The notes below the pieces were generated by a model. The model was given only the letters and a program-made list of their open reading frames with translations, was not told where the DNA came from and did not search any database. From an uncultured Pseudomonadales bacterium (lineage in GTDB: Bacteria; Pseudomonadota; Gammaproteobacteria; Pseudomonadales; Azotimanducaceae): a stretch of DNA of 64,000 nt. The stretch is from positions 3,695,154 to 3,759,153 of the forward strand of contig OY282447.1 of the NCBI GenBank assembly GCA_958296165.1. Reading direction: 5' to 3'. The translations under genes and the position numbers were made by a program. Shown here piece by piece: positions 1-8,409 of the stretch (position 1 is its first letter; each line of letters opens with the position of its first letter).

Positions 1-2
1 GC

Positions 3-656
3 CAGGCGCTCGATGACATTACGGATTGGGCGCGGCGGCGCGGCCTAGTGCAGTTCGCGGACGAAATCTACTCCAAGATCGTCTACGACAACGCCGTCCA
101 CCATCCCTTGGCGGCGCTCTCGGACGATGTGCTCACAGTCACGTTCAACGGCCTCTCCAAGGCCTACCGCGTGGCTGGGTTCCGCTCCGGCTGGATGGTC
201 GTCAGCGGCCCCACGGAACACGCCAGAGACTATCTGGAAGGCCTGAACATCCTGGCCTCCATGCGCTTGTGCGCCAACGTGCCGGCCCAGCACGCCATCC
301 AGACCGCGCTCGGCGGCTACCAGAGCATCAACGAATACATCGTGCCGGGCGGGCGCCTCTACGAGCAGCGCCGCGTCGCCCACTCCATGCTCAACCAGAT
401 CGAAGGCGTGAGCTGCGTCGAGCCGGCCGGCGCCCTGTATGCCTTCCCGAAGCTGGATCGGCAGCGCTTCAACATCCAGGACGACGAGCGTTTCGTGCTC
501 GATCTCTTGCGCGAGGAGCAGATCCTCGTCATCCAGGGCAGCGCCTTCAACCTCGACGACAGCGACCACTTCCGGCTCGTGTTTCTGCCGCAGGCGGATG
601 AATTGCGCAACGCCCTCGCCCGCATCGGCGAGTTCTTGGCCACCTATCGCCAATAG
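3..656 (+). CDS. alaA: Pyridoxal-phosphate aminotransferase, AlaA-like (3' part)
   Basis: This is the C-terminal part of a class I/II aminotransferase; the reading frame is open from the window edge, so the start lies upstream. AlaA-type enzymes transfer an amino group between glutamate and pyruvate to make alanine in the cytoplasm. The visible part carries the cofactor-binding end of the fold: FADEIYSKI, the lysine motif in NGLSKAYRVAGFRSGW (Schiff-base Lys) and the Arg-containing GFRSGW loop, then a small C-terminal domain to GEFLATYRQ. It meets the minus-strand glycosyltransferase gene tail to tail and overlaps it by 13 bases. Family assignment is firm; the AlaA subgroup rests on resemblance only. 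Confidence 0.85.
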   Translation, partial: QALDDITDWARRRGLVQFADEIYSKIVYDNAVHHPLAALSDDVLTVTFNGLSKAYRVAGFRSGWMVVSGPTEHARDYLEGLNILASMRLCANVPAQHAIQTALGGYQSINEYIVPGGRLYEQRRVAHSMLNQIEGVSCVEPAGALYAFPKLDRQRFNIQDDERFVLDLLREEQILVIQGSAFNLDDSDHFRLVFLPQADELRNALARIGEFLATYRQ

Positions 657-1384
657 GATCCGCTGCGCCGCGCCTGCCGCCAGCGCAGCTTGACGATCAT
701 CGAGAGGATGCCGAGGCTGGCCCCCACGATGCCGGCGAGCGTGCCGCCTACCTTGGATTTGCCGAACCGCCGCCGCCGCGTGTCCACTGGCACCTCGGCG
801 ATCCGCAGGCGATGCTGGATGGCCTTGACCTGCATCTCCACGGTCCAGCCGTACAACCGATCCTGCATGTCGATGCGGCGCAGGGCGTCAGTGCGTATCG
901 CCCGATACGGGCCCAGATCCGTGATGTGCGCCGACCAGAGCTGGCGAATGAGCAGGCTGGCGACGCGGTTGCCCAAGGTCTGCGGCAACGACAGCGCCCC
1001 GGCTGCGCGGCGGCCCAGGGAGCGCGAACCAATGGCGAGGTCTGCGCCGTCGGCCAGTGCGTCGAGCAGCCGCGGCGCCTGCGCTGCGTCGAACGAACCG
1101 TCGCCGTCGCAGAACAGCACGACGTCCGCAGGCCGGATGGCGGCCAATGCAGTCAAGCAGGCGATGCCGTAGCCCGGCGTAGGCTGGTACACAACGCGCG
1201 CGCCGGCTTGCTCGGCACAGCGCGCCGTCGCGTCGGACGAGCCGTTGTCGCAGACGACGAAATCGTCGATCAACGGCGCTCCGGCAACGTCGCGCAACGC
1301 CAGCAGTTCGCCGACCACCGCGCCGATGTTGCCCTCCTCATCGCGCGCTGGCACCACCGCGGCGACAGTTAGGTTGCGGTACAT
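644..1384 (-). CDS. Family 2 glycosyltransferase (polyprenyl-phosphate hexose synthase-like)
   Basis: A 246-residue GT-A glycosyltransferase of the dolichol/polyprenyl-phosphate mannose synthase type. It would move a sugar from a nucleotide donor to a lipid carrier on the cytoplasmic face of the membrane. The N-terminus has the family's nucleotide-binding start (VVPARDEEGNIG), followed by VCDNGSSDATA and the metal-binding FCDGDGSFD. A basic segment (RRRRFGKSKVGGT) near the C-terminus is typical of this group. Its start overlaps the end of the upstream multi-membrane-span gene by 16 bases, so the two are probably translated together: one loads the carrier and the other uses it. The exact sugar cannot be read from the sequence. 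Confidence 0.85.
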   Translation of the reverse strand: MYRNLTVAAVVPARDEEGNIGAVVGELLALRDVAGAPLIDDFVVCDNGSSDATARCAEQAGARVVYQPTPGYGIACLTALAAIRPADVVLFCDGDGSFDAAQAPRLLDALADGADLAIGSRSLGRRAAGALSLPQTLGNRVASLLIRQLWSAHITDLGPYRAIRTDALRRIDMQDRLYGWTVEMQVKAIQHRLRIAEVPVDTRRRRFGKSKVGGTLAGIVGASLGILSMIVKLRWRQARRSGSYWR

Positions 1385-2742
1385 CGGCTCCTCCGCCTAC
1401 GCAGCAAATCCCAGCCGAGCGCGACCGCCACGGCGCCGAACTCCAATGGCTGCACCCAAAACGGATGCGCGTAGGGATGCAACTGCAAGTCCGGCAAGTT
1501 CAAGCCCGTCACATAGGAGAGCAGCAAGACCACCGAGGCGGTCCACGCCCACGCGCTTGGATAGATCGCCGCGAAAGGCAGCAGCCAGACGAAATACCAA
1601 GGGTTCACCACCGGCGCGAGAAACAGCGTGGCGCCGTAGATCCAGTCGCCGCGCGGCACGGCGTCGATGGCGCGCCGCTGCCGCCGGTAGCACCACAGCC
1701 AGAAGCCGAGCAGCGCCAAGCCGGCCGCCAAGCGGGCGTGGAAGCTCGACAGCGGCACGGCCAGCAAGGCGAACAGCGCGGAGTTGAACTGCCACTCCAG
1801 CGCGAACACGGCGGTGGTCGCCAGGCCCGAACCGCCGAGCAGTGCGAACGGCGCATAGATCAGCGCCAGCACACCGACGAAGATCGCCCAGTGGATCAAC
1901 CGGCCGCGAATCAAAACGAACGGCGCCAGCAGCAAGGCGAAGATCTTGGCCCCCGCCGCCAGCGCCAGGCAGACGGCCGCGCTGCGCAGATGCTTGCCGT
2001 GCGCCAACACGATGGCGGCCAGCAGCAAACACACGCCCAGACTCTCTGGATGGGCGGTGAAGGCGATTTCCTTGACCACCAGAGGACACCAGGCGTAGAG
2101 CAGCACGCCGCGCGCCGGCGCCAAGCGCAGCAAGAGCGCGATCAGCAGCAGATCGCAGAGGATGAAGATCGCCTGCAGTGCGGCGACGCTGCCCGGCGCG
2201 AAGGCGTAGCCGAGCAGGAACGCGAACTGGTTGATCGGCGCGTAGATGGTCGCCAAGTGCGGATTGTTGATTTGACTGAGGGTGAGTTGGAACCTCTCCG
2301 GCACGCTTGGATCCAGAAAGTAGTCCTCTGGTATGGCGCCGAACGGCGTGCCGTCCTGCACGAAGCGATAGGCGTCCCAGAGATAGCGGTGGAAGTCGTC
2401 CTCGTAGAACGGCCCGCCGAGCAGCCCGCAGATGCGGAACGCCACGGCCCAGAAGATCAACCGCCCCACCGGCAGCGGCTTGCCCTCCCTGTGGTAGGCG
2501 TACAGCGCGAACGTCAAGAGCGCCGTCCAAGCCACGATTGCCAGGAACGCCGCCAGCGCCGGTTCGCCCGGTTGGTGCGCCAGCCACGCCAACAGGCCGT
2601 AGCCGGCGACGCATCCGAGCCCGGCCGCGTCGGCGGCGCACAGCAACGGTCGTCGCGGCCGGAGCGCTCCACCGGCGCTGGCTAGTTTCTCGAAGATGCC
2701 CAATACATTGATTTCTTTTCGGAAGTGGAGGCGTGGCGGCAC
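1369..2742 (-). CDS. Integral membrane glycosyltransferase, GT-C fold (GT87/mannosyltransferase-like)
   Basis: A 457-residue protein with about ten hydrophobic membrane segments. Near residue 120 is an acidic loop, GPFYEDDFHRYLWD, of the kind that carries the catalytic Asp in polyprenol-phosphate-sugar-dependent GT-C enzymes. It probably takes a sugar from the lipid carrier made by the adjoining GT2 protein and adds it to a glycan or lipid outside the membrane. The annotated ATG (MPPRLHF) gives a short polar leader; a TTG about 13 codons in (LGIFEKLA) is an alternative start. The next gene is divergent with about 97 bases between, room for two promoters. Substrate unknown. Confidence 0.75.
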   Translation of the reverse strand: MPPRLHFRKEINVLGIFEKLASAGGALRPRRPLLCAADAAGLGCVAGYGLLAWLAHQPGEPALAAFLAIVAWTALLTFALYAYHREGKPLPVGRLIFWAVAFRICGLLGGPFYEDDFHRYLWDAYRFVQDGTPFGAIPEDYFLDPSVPERFQLTLSQINNPHLATIYAPINQFAFLLGYAFAPGSVAALQAIFILCDLLLIALLLRLAPARGVLLYAWCPLVVKEIAFTAHPESLGVCLLLAAIVLAHGKHLRSAAVCLALAAGAKIFALLLAPFVLIRGRLIHWAIFVGVLALIYAPFALLGGSGLATTAVFALEWQFNSALFALLAVPLSSFHARLAAGLALLGFWLWCYRRQRRAIDAVPRGDWIYGATLFLAPVVNPWYFVWLLPFAAIYPSAWAWTASVVLLLSYVTGLNLPDLQLHPYAHPFWVQPLEFGAVAVALGWDLLRRRRSRCTAT

Positions 2743-2839
2743 GCAAGCGCGCTACGCCGACCAGCATATTCGATCCGAACGGTACCCACCACGCGAGAGG
2801 TGCAGAGGGGCTTGGGGTAGGCCGGTGTAGACTTGCTCC

Positions 2840-3967
2840 ATGAATCCCGCCAATCGCCGCTTGTTCACGCCGGGCGACGGTGCGATGCCGCCGGTGCTGA
2901 GCGGGCGCGAAGAACAGCAGGCAGTGCTCTCTCGCTGCTTGTCCGACTTGGTGAGAGGCGAGTCGCCGCCGCACAACGTGGTCTTGATCGGCCCGCGCGG
3001 CAACGGCAAGACTGTTCTGCTCAATTGGTTCAAGCGCGAGTGCCGGGCGAGCGGTGCGGTAGACGTGGCAGCGTTGACGCCGCAGGACATACCCGATTCG
3101 CGCAGCTTGGTCGCCGAGTTGTCGCCGCGTTCCGCCTTGGCGCGGCTGCTGCCCCGCAAAGTCGGCGTCGCCACCGTTGGCTCGCTCGAGTGGGAGGCGA
3201 GAACCGACACGCCAGCCCACTTGACGCGGCGCTTGATCGCCAAGTGCAGTGCCAAGCCGCTTGTCGTCCTGCTGGACGAAGCGCATACGCTGGACGTCCG
3301 CGTGGGGAGTGCGCTGCTGAACGCGAGCCAGCAAGTGCGCGACGAAGCGCCGTTCCTGTTGGTGCTGGCCGCGACGCCGGGCCTGCCGAGCCATCTTGCC
3401 AAGATGGACGCCTCCTTCTGGAACCGCTTGGGCGCCGGCCGGTTGGGTGTCGGTCGACTCTCCGAGGATGCCGCCCGAACGGCTCTGCAGGAACCGTTGA
3501 AGGCGCAGAACGTACATCTGGAGGAGGATGCGCTCGACCAGGTAGTGGACGAGAGCCAACGCTATCCGTACTTCGTTCAGCTTTGGGGGGAAGCGCTCTG
3601 GCAGCAGCGCTCGGCGGCTGGTGCGACATCGCTGACCAGCCGCCACGTCGACGTCGCACGCCCAGTCGTGTCCGCGCAAGCGGCAGAGTACTACCAAGAT
3701 CGCTATCGAGAACTGGAGGCGGCCGGATTGCTCGCCGCGGCAGTGGCGGTGCGGCCGGTCTTCCAGGCCAGCGCGGACGCCGAAGCAAGCGACCGCGAGA
3801 TCGACGCCGCTCTCGAGTCCACTGGCGTGGACGCTGCGGCTCGGCTAGCCGCAAGGGAGGAGTTGAACCGCCTCGGCTACATCTGGTGCCCGCCGGGCCA
3901 GCTGCCTCCGGTCACTTGGCGCGCCGGCATTCCTTCCTTGATGGCCCATGTGCAGCGACAGTTCTGA
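2840..3967 (+). CDS. Orphan AAA-type ATPase
   Basis: A 375-residue single-domain P-loop ATPase of the ORC/AAA_16-like type. The Walker A is IGPRGNGKT (about residue 55) and the Walker B is LVVLLDEAHTLD (about residue 145). The C-terminal half looks like a helical lid and winged-helix segment (YRELEAAGLLAAAVAV onward). Such proteins are found in accessory regions next to toxins, nucleases or mobile elements. Here no partner gene is adjacent, and the gene ends 15 bases before the left end of an IS21-like remnant. It differs from the other AAA genes of the window in lacking a nuclease domain. Function unknown. Confidence 0.75.
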   Translation: MNPANRRLFTPGDGAMPPVLSGREEQQAVLSRCLSDLVRGESPPHNVVLIGPRGNGKTVLLNWFKRECRASGAVDVAALTPQDIPDSRSLVAELSPRSALARLLPRKVGVATVGSLEWEARTDTPAHLTRRLIAKCSAKPLVVLLDEAHTLDVRVGSALLNASQQVRDEAPFLLVLAATPGLPSHLAKMDASFWNRLGAGRLGVGRLSEDAARTALQEPLKAQNVHLEEDALDQVVDESQRYPYFVQLWGEALWQQRSAAGATSLTSRHVDVARPVVSAQAAEYYQDRYRELEAAGLLAAAVAVRPVFQASADAEASDREIDAALESTGVDAAARLAAREELNRLGYIWCPPGQLPPVTWRAGIPSLMAHVQRQF

Positions 3968-3982
3968 ACGCCGTGCAGCGGC

Positions 3983-4288
3983 TGTTAGCGCAAAGTCGTA
4001 ATGTCCCCCTTTCTGCAACTTTAAGGTGTCCCCTTTTCGCTAGACGCGGCGAAGGCGGAACAGGCGGCGAGGCCGCACTGGAAGCCAGCGCCGGACCATC
4101 CGTGGCCGGGCGTTCAAGCCCGCTGCGGCGGAGCGCACCGCTGCATGAAGGTCGCCGCATCGAGCCGGGATGGCGCATCCGAACCGGCTGCTCGGACGGA
4201 CTCGACTGCTCGGCTCGCGCAGGCGCTTTCATCGGCTCGTTCGTCGGCAAAGGGGGACATTTCTACTTTGCTCTACTTTGCGTTGACA
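3983..4288. repeat. Miniature element with IS21-like terminal repeats; otherwise no gene
   Basis: This stretch after the AAA ATPase has no convincing coding region. Its left boundary carries two copies of a TGTCCCC-type box (around 4002 and 4027). Its right boundary carries two copies of TCTACTTTGC (4262-4271 and 4272-4281) and ends in CGTTGACA. The two ends are inverted repeats of about 24 bases with a few mismatches. The interior is GC-rich and open in several frames but matches nothing I recognise. Confidence 0.5.
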
Positions 4289-4340
4289 CGCGCCTCGGCT
4301 ATGCTCGCGCCCGTTCCGGCTATCAGGAAGGCAAGGGCCG

Positions 4341-5123
4341 ATGGTTTGGATTAACTCAAACGCCTTGCGGATTGCGCAGCGCTGGCTGCTCGGCGGGCTG
4401 TTTACGCTCGGCGTGTTGACGGCCCAAGCGGAAGAGGGGCGGTTCTATCTGGGGCTTGGCGCCGTTGCGGATGCACAGGAATTCACCTACGGCAAAACCG
4501 TTTACACCCCGGCGGGCCTAGCGCGCAATGAAGTCACCAGCGCTGAAGGCGATGCGGACCAGACGTTGTTCACGCTGGCGGTTTTCGGCGGCTACCGTTG
4601 GCCCCTGCCCGCCAGTGGCGCACTGCATCTCAGCGCCGAGATCGATGTGGCCTACCACCCGAACGAGCTAGAAGGACATCTTGAAGGCACTGGATACACT
4701 TGGACGGACACTTGGCCGGAGGACTGGTGGCTGAAGCGGAACTACAGCTACGGCCTTACCCTGAAGCTCGGCGGTCTGTTGGGGAATTCAGATTTCGGCC
4801 TGTACGCCTTGACCGGGCTGCGCGGTGTTAAGACGGAGTTCTCCATCACCGAAACCGGCTGCCCGGGGCCGGATTTACAGTGCCCTCCCAGCCCTCTGGC
4901 CAGCTTCACCGAAAAAGTTGATAGGCGCTTTGGCGCTTGGACCTTGGGCGTCGGCTTGGAACGGCAACTCGGTGAGCGGTTCGCAGCGCAATTGGAGGTG
5001 CGCCACACGGACTACAAACGCAAAAGCTGGGACCGGCTTTTCGATGACGGCGCCGTCATCATCCCCTCGACCCTGAACGGCCGCGAAACCAGCGCTGCGT
5101 TGCGACTGGCGCGGTACTTCTAG
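4341..5123 (+). CDS. Outer-membrane beta-barrel protein
   Basis: A 260-residue exported protein. It starts with a signal peptide (positively charged start, hydrophobic WLLGGLFTLGVLT, cleavage near AQA-EE). It continues with alternating polar/hydrophobic strands rich in Gly, Tyr and Trp and ends in RLARYF; the terminal Phe is the BamA-recognition hallmark of outer-membrane barrels. Length and pattern suit an 8- to 10-strand OmpA/Opa-like barrel. Two Cys (ETGCPGPDLQC) lie in a predicted external loop and may pair. It sits alone between IS21-like ends, so it may be passenger cargo of a mobile element. No specific function can be assigned. Confidence 0.75.
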   Translation: MVWINSNALRIAQRWLLGGLFTLGVLTAQAEEGRFYLGLGAVADAQEFTYGKTVYTPAGLARNEVTSAEGDADQTLFTLAVFGGYRWPLPASGALHLSAEIDVAYHPNELEGHLEGTGYTWTDTWPEDWWLKRNYSYGLTLKLGGLLGNSDFGLYALTGLRGVKTEFSITETGCPGPDLQCPPSPLASFTEKVDRRFGAWTLGVGLERQLGERFAAQLEVRHTDYKRKSWDRLFDDGAVIIPSTLNGRETSAALRLARYF

Positions 5124-5174
5124 TTGCTTAAAGGAAGGCGGCGAGCGTTCCTTGGCGAACGCATTTAGCAACAA

Positions 5175-5201
5175 ACGGGACACTTCTACTTTGCGTTGAC
5201 A
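5175..5201. repeat. Third IS21-like end
   Basis: The minus-strand reading TGTCAACGCAAAGTAGAAG matches the inner right end at 4266-4288 except for one base and a short internal duplication. It is followed on the plus strand by the same 13-base word that precedes the left end at 3971. Confidence 0.55.
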
Positions 5202-5314
5202 ACACCGTGCAGCGGCTTGCGGCAGTGCGGGGTTGCCCTTAGAGTCTCGCCAATGGCCGTGCCGCATGCTCAACGTGGATTCGTCGCCGGTGCCGCTCGT
5301 CGCTCGTCGGCCCT

Positions 5315-5974
5315 GTGCCGTTGGAAAACGGCGACCGTCTTAGCCGTTGCGAGTTCGAGCGCCGATATGTGGCCCGGCCGGACATCAACAAGGCGGAACT
5401 GATCGAAGGAGTCGTCTACGTGCCGTCGCCGGTACGCGCTGCCAGCCACGGCGGCACCAGCGCGTCCATGGCTGGTTGGCTGTACGTCTACTGCGCGGCT
5501 ACGCCGCATGTCGGCGTGCTAGACAGCGCCACCGTGCGCCTAGACCGCGACAACGAACCGCAGCCGGACGTGCTGCTGCGGATCGACGCAGCGGCCGGCG
5601 GGCAATCCAGCCTAAGCGCGGACGACTACGTCGAAGGCGCACCAGAGCTCGTCGTCGAAGTGGCAGCCAGCACCGCCGCCTACGACATGCACGACAAGCG
5701 GCACGTCTATCGCCGCAGCGGCGTACTCGAGTACATCGTATGGCGCGTCCACGACGAGGCCCTAGATTGGTTCGTGCTGGTCGGCGACGAATATCGACAA
5801 TTGGCGCCGGACCGAGGCGTTCTCGTGAGCCCCACTTTCCCCGGATTGCGTTTGGCCACCCAGGCCATGCTGGCCGGTGACGACTCCAGCGTGCTGGCGG
5901 AGCTACGCAAGGGCCTCGAGCAACCAGTACACGCCGCATTCGTCGCCGCTCTGCTCGCCGCTGCGAATACGTGA
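5315..5974 (+). CDS. Uma2-family (DUF820) PD-(D/E)XK-fold protein
   Basis: A 219-residue protein of the Uma2 family, predicted restriction-endonuclease-fold proteins often in accessory DNA. Conserved features are PLENGDRLSRCEFERRY at the start, KAELIEGVVYVPSPV, the core PQPDVLLRI, PELVVEVAAST and the LEYIVWRV segment (D, E and V/K-type core positions). The only in-frame start is GTG at 5315, which gives a shorter N-terminus than usual. An ATG at 5253 in another frame encodes MAVPHAQRGFVAGAA, which resembles the usual family leader, so a frameshift near 5300 may have cut the gene. Function in the cell unknown. Confidence 0.7.
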   Translation: MPLENGDRLSRCEFERRYVARPDINKAELIEGVVYVPSPVRAASHGGTSASMAGWLYVYCAATPHVGVLDSATVRLDRDNEPQPDVLLRIDAAAGGQSSLSADDYVEGAPELVVEVAASTAAYDMHDKRHVYRRSGVLEYIVWRVHDEALDWFVLVGDEYRQLAPDRGVLVSPTFPGLRLATQAMLAGDDSSVLAELRKGLEQPVHAAFVAALLAAANT

Positions 5975-6029
5975 GGCGCACAATCCCTCCGTCGTTCATG
6001 CAGGTCGCGGCGGGGTTACACTGCGAGCC

Positions 6030-7184
6030 GTGGCCACCCCCAACCCGCATATCGCCAAGGCCTGCGCGCTTGCGCCGTTGATCCGCCGCCACGCCGACGA
6101 AGCGGAGCGGCAACGCCATTTGCCGCGCCCTGTGGCGCAGGCGTTTGCACAGAACGGCCTCTATCGCCTCGCCGGCACGCCGGACATTCACGGTGCAGAC
6201 GCCGATCCCATGACCCAGATCGGCGTGATCGAGGCCGCTTCGCGCGCCGACGGCAGCGCCGGCTGGAACTTGATGATCGGCATCGAGACGTTCGGCCTGA
6301 TCGGGCCCGGCTTCAAGGATCGCTGCCCGGAGCTGATTGCCGATCCGCTCACCATCATGGCGAGTTCCACCGCGGCGGTGGGGCGGGCCGAGCGGGATGG
6401 CGATGGCTGGCGGGTGTCGGGCCAGTGGCAATTCGTCAGCGGCATCCACAACGCACAGATCTTCGGCGCTACGGTGCAGCTCTACGACGGCGGCGACGAG
6501 CCGATCGAGCAGGGCAACCGCTATGCGGTGGTGCCCGAAGGCGAGTACGAGATCATGGACACGTGGCACGTCGGCGGCTTGCGCGGCTCCGGCTCTCACG
6601 ATGTGCGGCTGACGGACGTATTCGTGCCGGATGCGCGCATCATCGCGCCGCTCGGCGGCAACGCGGCGACCACGCCGCAGCTGCGCCTGCCGCTCGGCAA
6701 TCGCCTCGCCTACAACAAGGCCGCAGTGGCCATCGGCATCGCTCGCGCCGGCATCGATGCGTTCGTACACTTGGCCACGCGCAAGCAGCCGCGCTTCACC
6801 ACTCGCCGGCTGCGCGACCGGGCGTTTGCGCAACGTGCCGTCGCCAGCGCCGAGGCGCGGCTGATCGGCGCTCGCGCCGGCCTCATGGAGCTTGCCGCGA
6901 GTAGCTGGGAGACGGTGCTGGCTGGAGACGCGGTCGCCGAGCGCGAGCGGGCGTTGTTCCACATCGTCGCCGCCGATGCGGCGCGCGCCGCCGTGGAGGT
7001 GGTGGAGGCGCTGTGCGAAGCGGCTGGCACCACCGCCAATCGGCTCGGCGAACCGCTCGAACGCATCGCCCGCGATGTGCGCGTGGTGCGCCAGCACGCG
7101 ACGGTAGCGCCGCATCTCATCGAAGACGCGGGACGAGTGTTGCTTGGCCTCGAACCGCAAGCGGGGCCGGTGCGGGCGCGATGA
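6030..7184 (+). CDS. Acyl-CoA dehydrogenase-like flavoprotein (group D monooxygenase type)
   Basis: A 384-residue protein of the acyl-CoA dehydrogenase superfamily, in the branch that includes flavin-dependent hydroxylases such as the oxygenase parts of two-component systems. Recognisable pieces are the N-terminal helical domain (AEAASRADGSAGWNLM-like region), the middle beta domain (GRAERDGDGWRVSGQWQFVSG) with the substrate-loop GLRGSGSHDVRLTDVFVPD, and the C-terminal four-helix bundle. The usual catalytic Glu of acyl-CoA dehydrogenases is not obvious, which fits a monooxygenase. GTG at 6030 is preferred because upstream codons overlap the previous gene. The serine hydrolase gene begins one base after the stop, so they are probably co-transcribed. 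Confidence 0.75.
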   Translation: MATPNPHIAKACALAPLIRRHADEAERQRHLPRPVAQAFAQNGLYRLAGTPDIHGADADPMTQIGVIEAASRADGSAGWNLMIGIETFGLIGPGFKDRCPELIADPLTIMASSTAAVGRAERDGDGWRVSGQWQFVSGIHNAQIFGATVQLYDGGDEPIEQGNRYAVVPEGEYEIMDTWHVGGLRGSGSHDVRLTDVFVPDARIIAPLGGNAATTPQLRLPLGNRLAYNKAAVAIGIARAGIDAFVHLATRKQPRFTTRRLRDRAFAQRAVASAEARLIGARAGLMELAASSWETVLAGDAVAERERALFHIVAADAARAAVEVVEALCEAAGTTANRLGEPLERIARDVRVVRQHATVAPHLIEDAGRVLLGLEPQAGPVRAR

Positions 7185-7185
7185 C

Positions 7186-8409
7186 ATGATCCGCGCCGCA
7201 CGCCATGCGCTCATCGCCGGTTTGGCTGCCGCTGCCTTGAACGTCGCTGGCGCGCCGCTGCCGCGCGCCGAACCAGTCGCGGTGGGCCTTTCCGCCGAGC
7301 GGCTGGCCGACTTGCGCACCGAGCTTGAGAATCTGGTAGAGCAGGGCGTGTTTCCCGGCATCGTCGGCATGGTGGCGCGGCACGGCAAAGTGGCGTTCGC
7401 GCACGCCGCTGGCCAGCTCGACGTGGAGACGAAAGCGCCGATGCAGCTCGATTCGCTGCTGCGCATCTACTCCATGACCAAGCCGGTCACCAGCGTCGCG
7501 GCCATGATGCTGGTAGAGGACGGCATGCTGCAGCTGGATGCGCCGGTCACGCAGTTCTTCCCGGAATGGCGGAACATGACGGTGCTCGTTGGCGACGACC
7601 GCGTGCCGGTTGCGACCCCGATCACCGCGCGCCATCTGCTGACCCACACGGCCGGGCTGAGCTACGGCTACTACGGCGACACGGAGGTGGATCGGCTGTA
7701 TCGCGGCGCCGGATTGATCGACGATTGGGACTACCTGGCGCACGACACGCGCGAACTGGTCACGAAGCTCGCCGCAATCCCGCTGCTGTTCCAGCCCGGC
7801 TCGCGCTGGCACTACGGCTTTTCCACGGACGTGTTGGGTCATCTGATCGAACGCGCCAGCGGCCAACGTCTGGACCATTTCCTAGAGCGCCGTCTGTTCG
7901 CGCCGCTAGGCATGGCAGACGCCTATTTCGACGTGCCGCCGGAGGTGCTCAACCGGTTCGGCACGGATCACTACGTCGCCGAGGACGGCACGGTCACCGT
8001 GCAGGACAGCCCGCGCGAGGATCCTGAGTTCATCGGCGTCACGTTTCTGTCCGGCGGCGGCGGTCTGGTCACCACGGCGGGCGACTTCATGCGCTTTTGT
8101 CTGCTGCTGGCGGGCGGCGGCGCGATGGGCGACGTGCGCCTGCTGCAAGAGGCCAGCGTCGCGCAAATGACCACCAACCAGCTGGCCGCGGACGCCGCGA
8201 TGCAGTTCGGCCTCGGTTTCGCCATCGCCGGCGAAGACAACGGGCCGCTGGCGCCGGGCGCGTACTACTGGGGCGGCGCAGCCGGCACTTTCTTCTGGGT
8301 GGATCCTGCCAATCAGCTGATCGGCGTCTTCATGCCGCAACGGATCGGTGCGCCGGATGCCGTGCAAGCCCGGCTCCAGCAGCTCGTCTACGATGCGCTT
8401 GAGCGCTGA
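7186..8409 (+). CDS. Serine hydrolase, class C beta-lactamase/EstB family, exported
   Basis: A 407-residue penicillin-binding-protein-like serine hydrolase. The N-terminus is a signal peptide (ARHALIAGLAAAALNVAGA). Motif 1 is SMTK (Ser nucleophile and Lys) in the YSMTKPVTS context. Motif 2 is the Tyr in WHYGFS, and motif 3 is WGGAAGTFFW, where Gly-Gly replaces the Lys-Thr-Gly of true beta-lactamases. This pattern is seen in esterases and peptidases of the family rather than resistance enzymes. The ATG at 7186 is chosen because it starts the signal peptide; it lies one base after the previous stop. The 3' end overlaps rsmJ by 17 bases. Confidence 0.85.
   Translation: MIRAARHALIAGLAAAALNVAGAPLPRAEPVAVGLSAERLADLRTELENLVEQGVFPGIVGMVARHGKVAFAHAAGQLDVETKAPMQLDSLLRIYSMTKPVTSVAAMMLVEDGMLQLDAPVTQFFPEWRNMTVLVGDDRVPVATPITARHLLTHTAGLSYGYYGDTEVDRLYRGAGLIDDWDYLAHDTRELVTKLAAIPLLFQPGSRWHYGFSTDVLGHLIERASGQRLDHFLERRLFAPLGMADAYFDVPPEVLNRFGTDHYVAEDGTVTVQDSPREDPEFIGVTFLSGGGGLVTTAGDFMRFCLLLAGGGAMGDVRLLQEASVAQMTTNQLAADAAMQFGLGFAIAGEDNGPLAPGAYYWGGAAGTFFWVDPANQLIGVFMPQRIGAPDAVQARLQQLVYDALER

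Larger units (their letters stand above)
3983..5201. mobile_element. IS21-like remnant, possible non-autonomous element carrying a beta-barrel gene
   Basis: The left end reads TGTTAGCGCAAAGT followed by AATGTCCCCC. The right end, read on the minus strand from 5201, is TGTCAACGCAAAGT followed by AGAAGTGTCCC. These match each other and resemble the repeated terminal boxes of IS21-family elements. A third end of the same kind lies inside (4246-4288), so 3983-4288 alone is a 306-base miniature element with paired ends. The 13-base word CCGTGCAGCGGCT occurs just before the left end (3971-3983, its last base shared) and just after the right end (5205-5217). No transposase is left. The larger 1.2-kb unit is my inference; the matching ends are seen directly. 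Confidence 0.5.

Noticed and set aside
1397-3697. A 766-codon minus-strand open frame
   Set aside because: Arg/Gly-rich shadow of the GT-C gene and antisense to the AAA gene; no recognisable domain.
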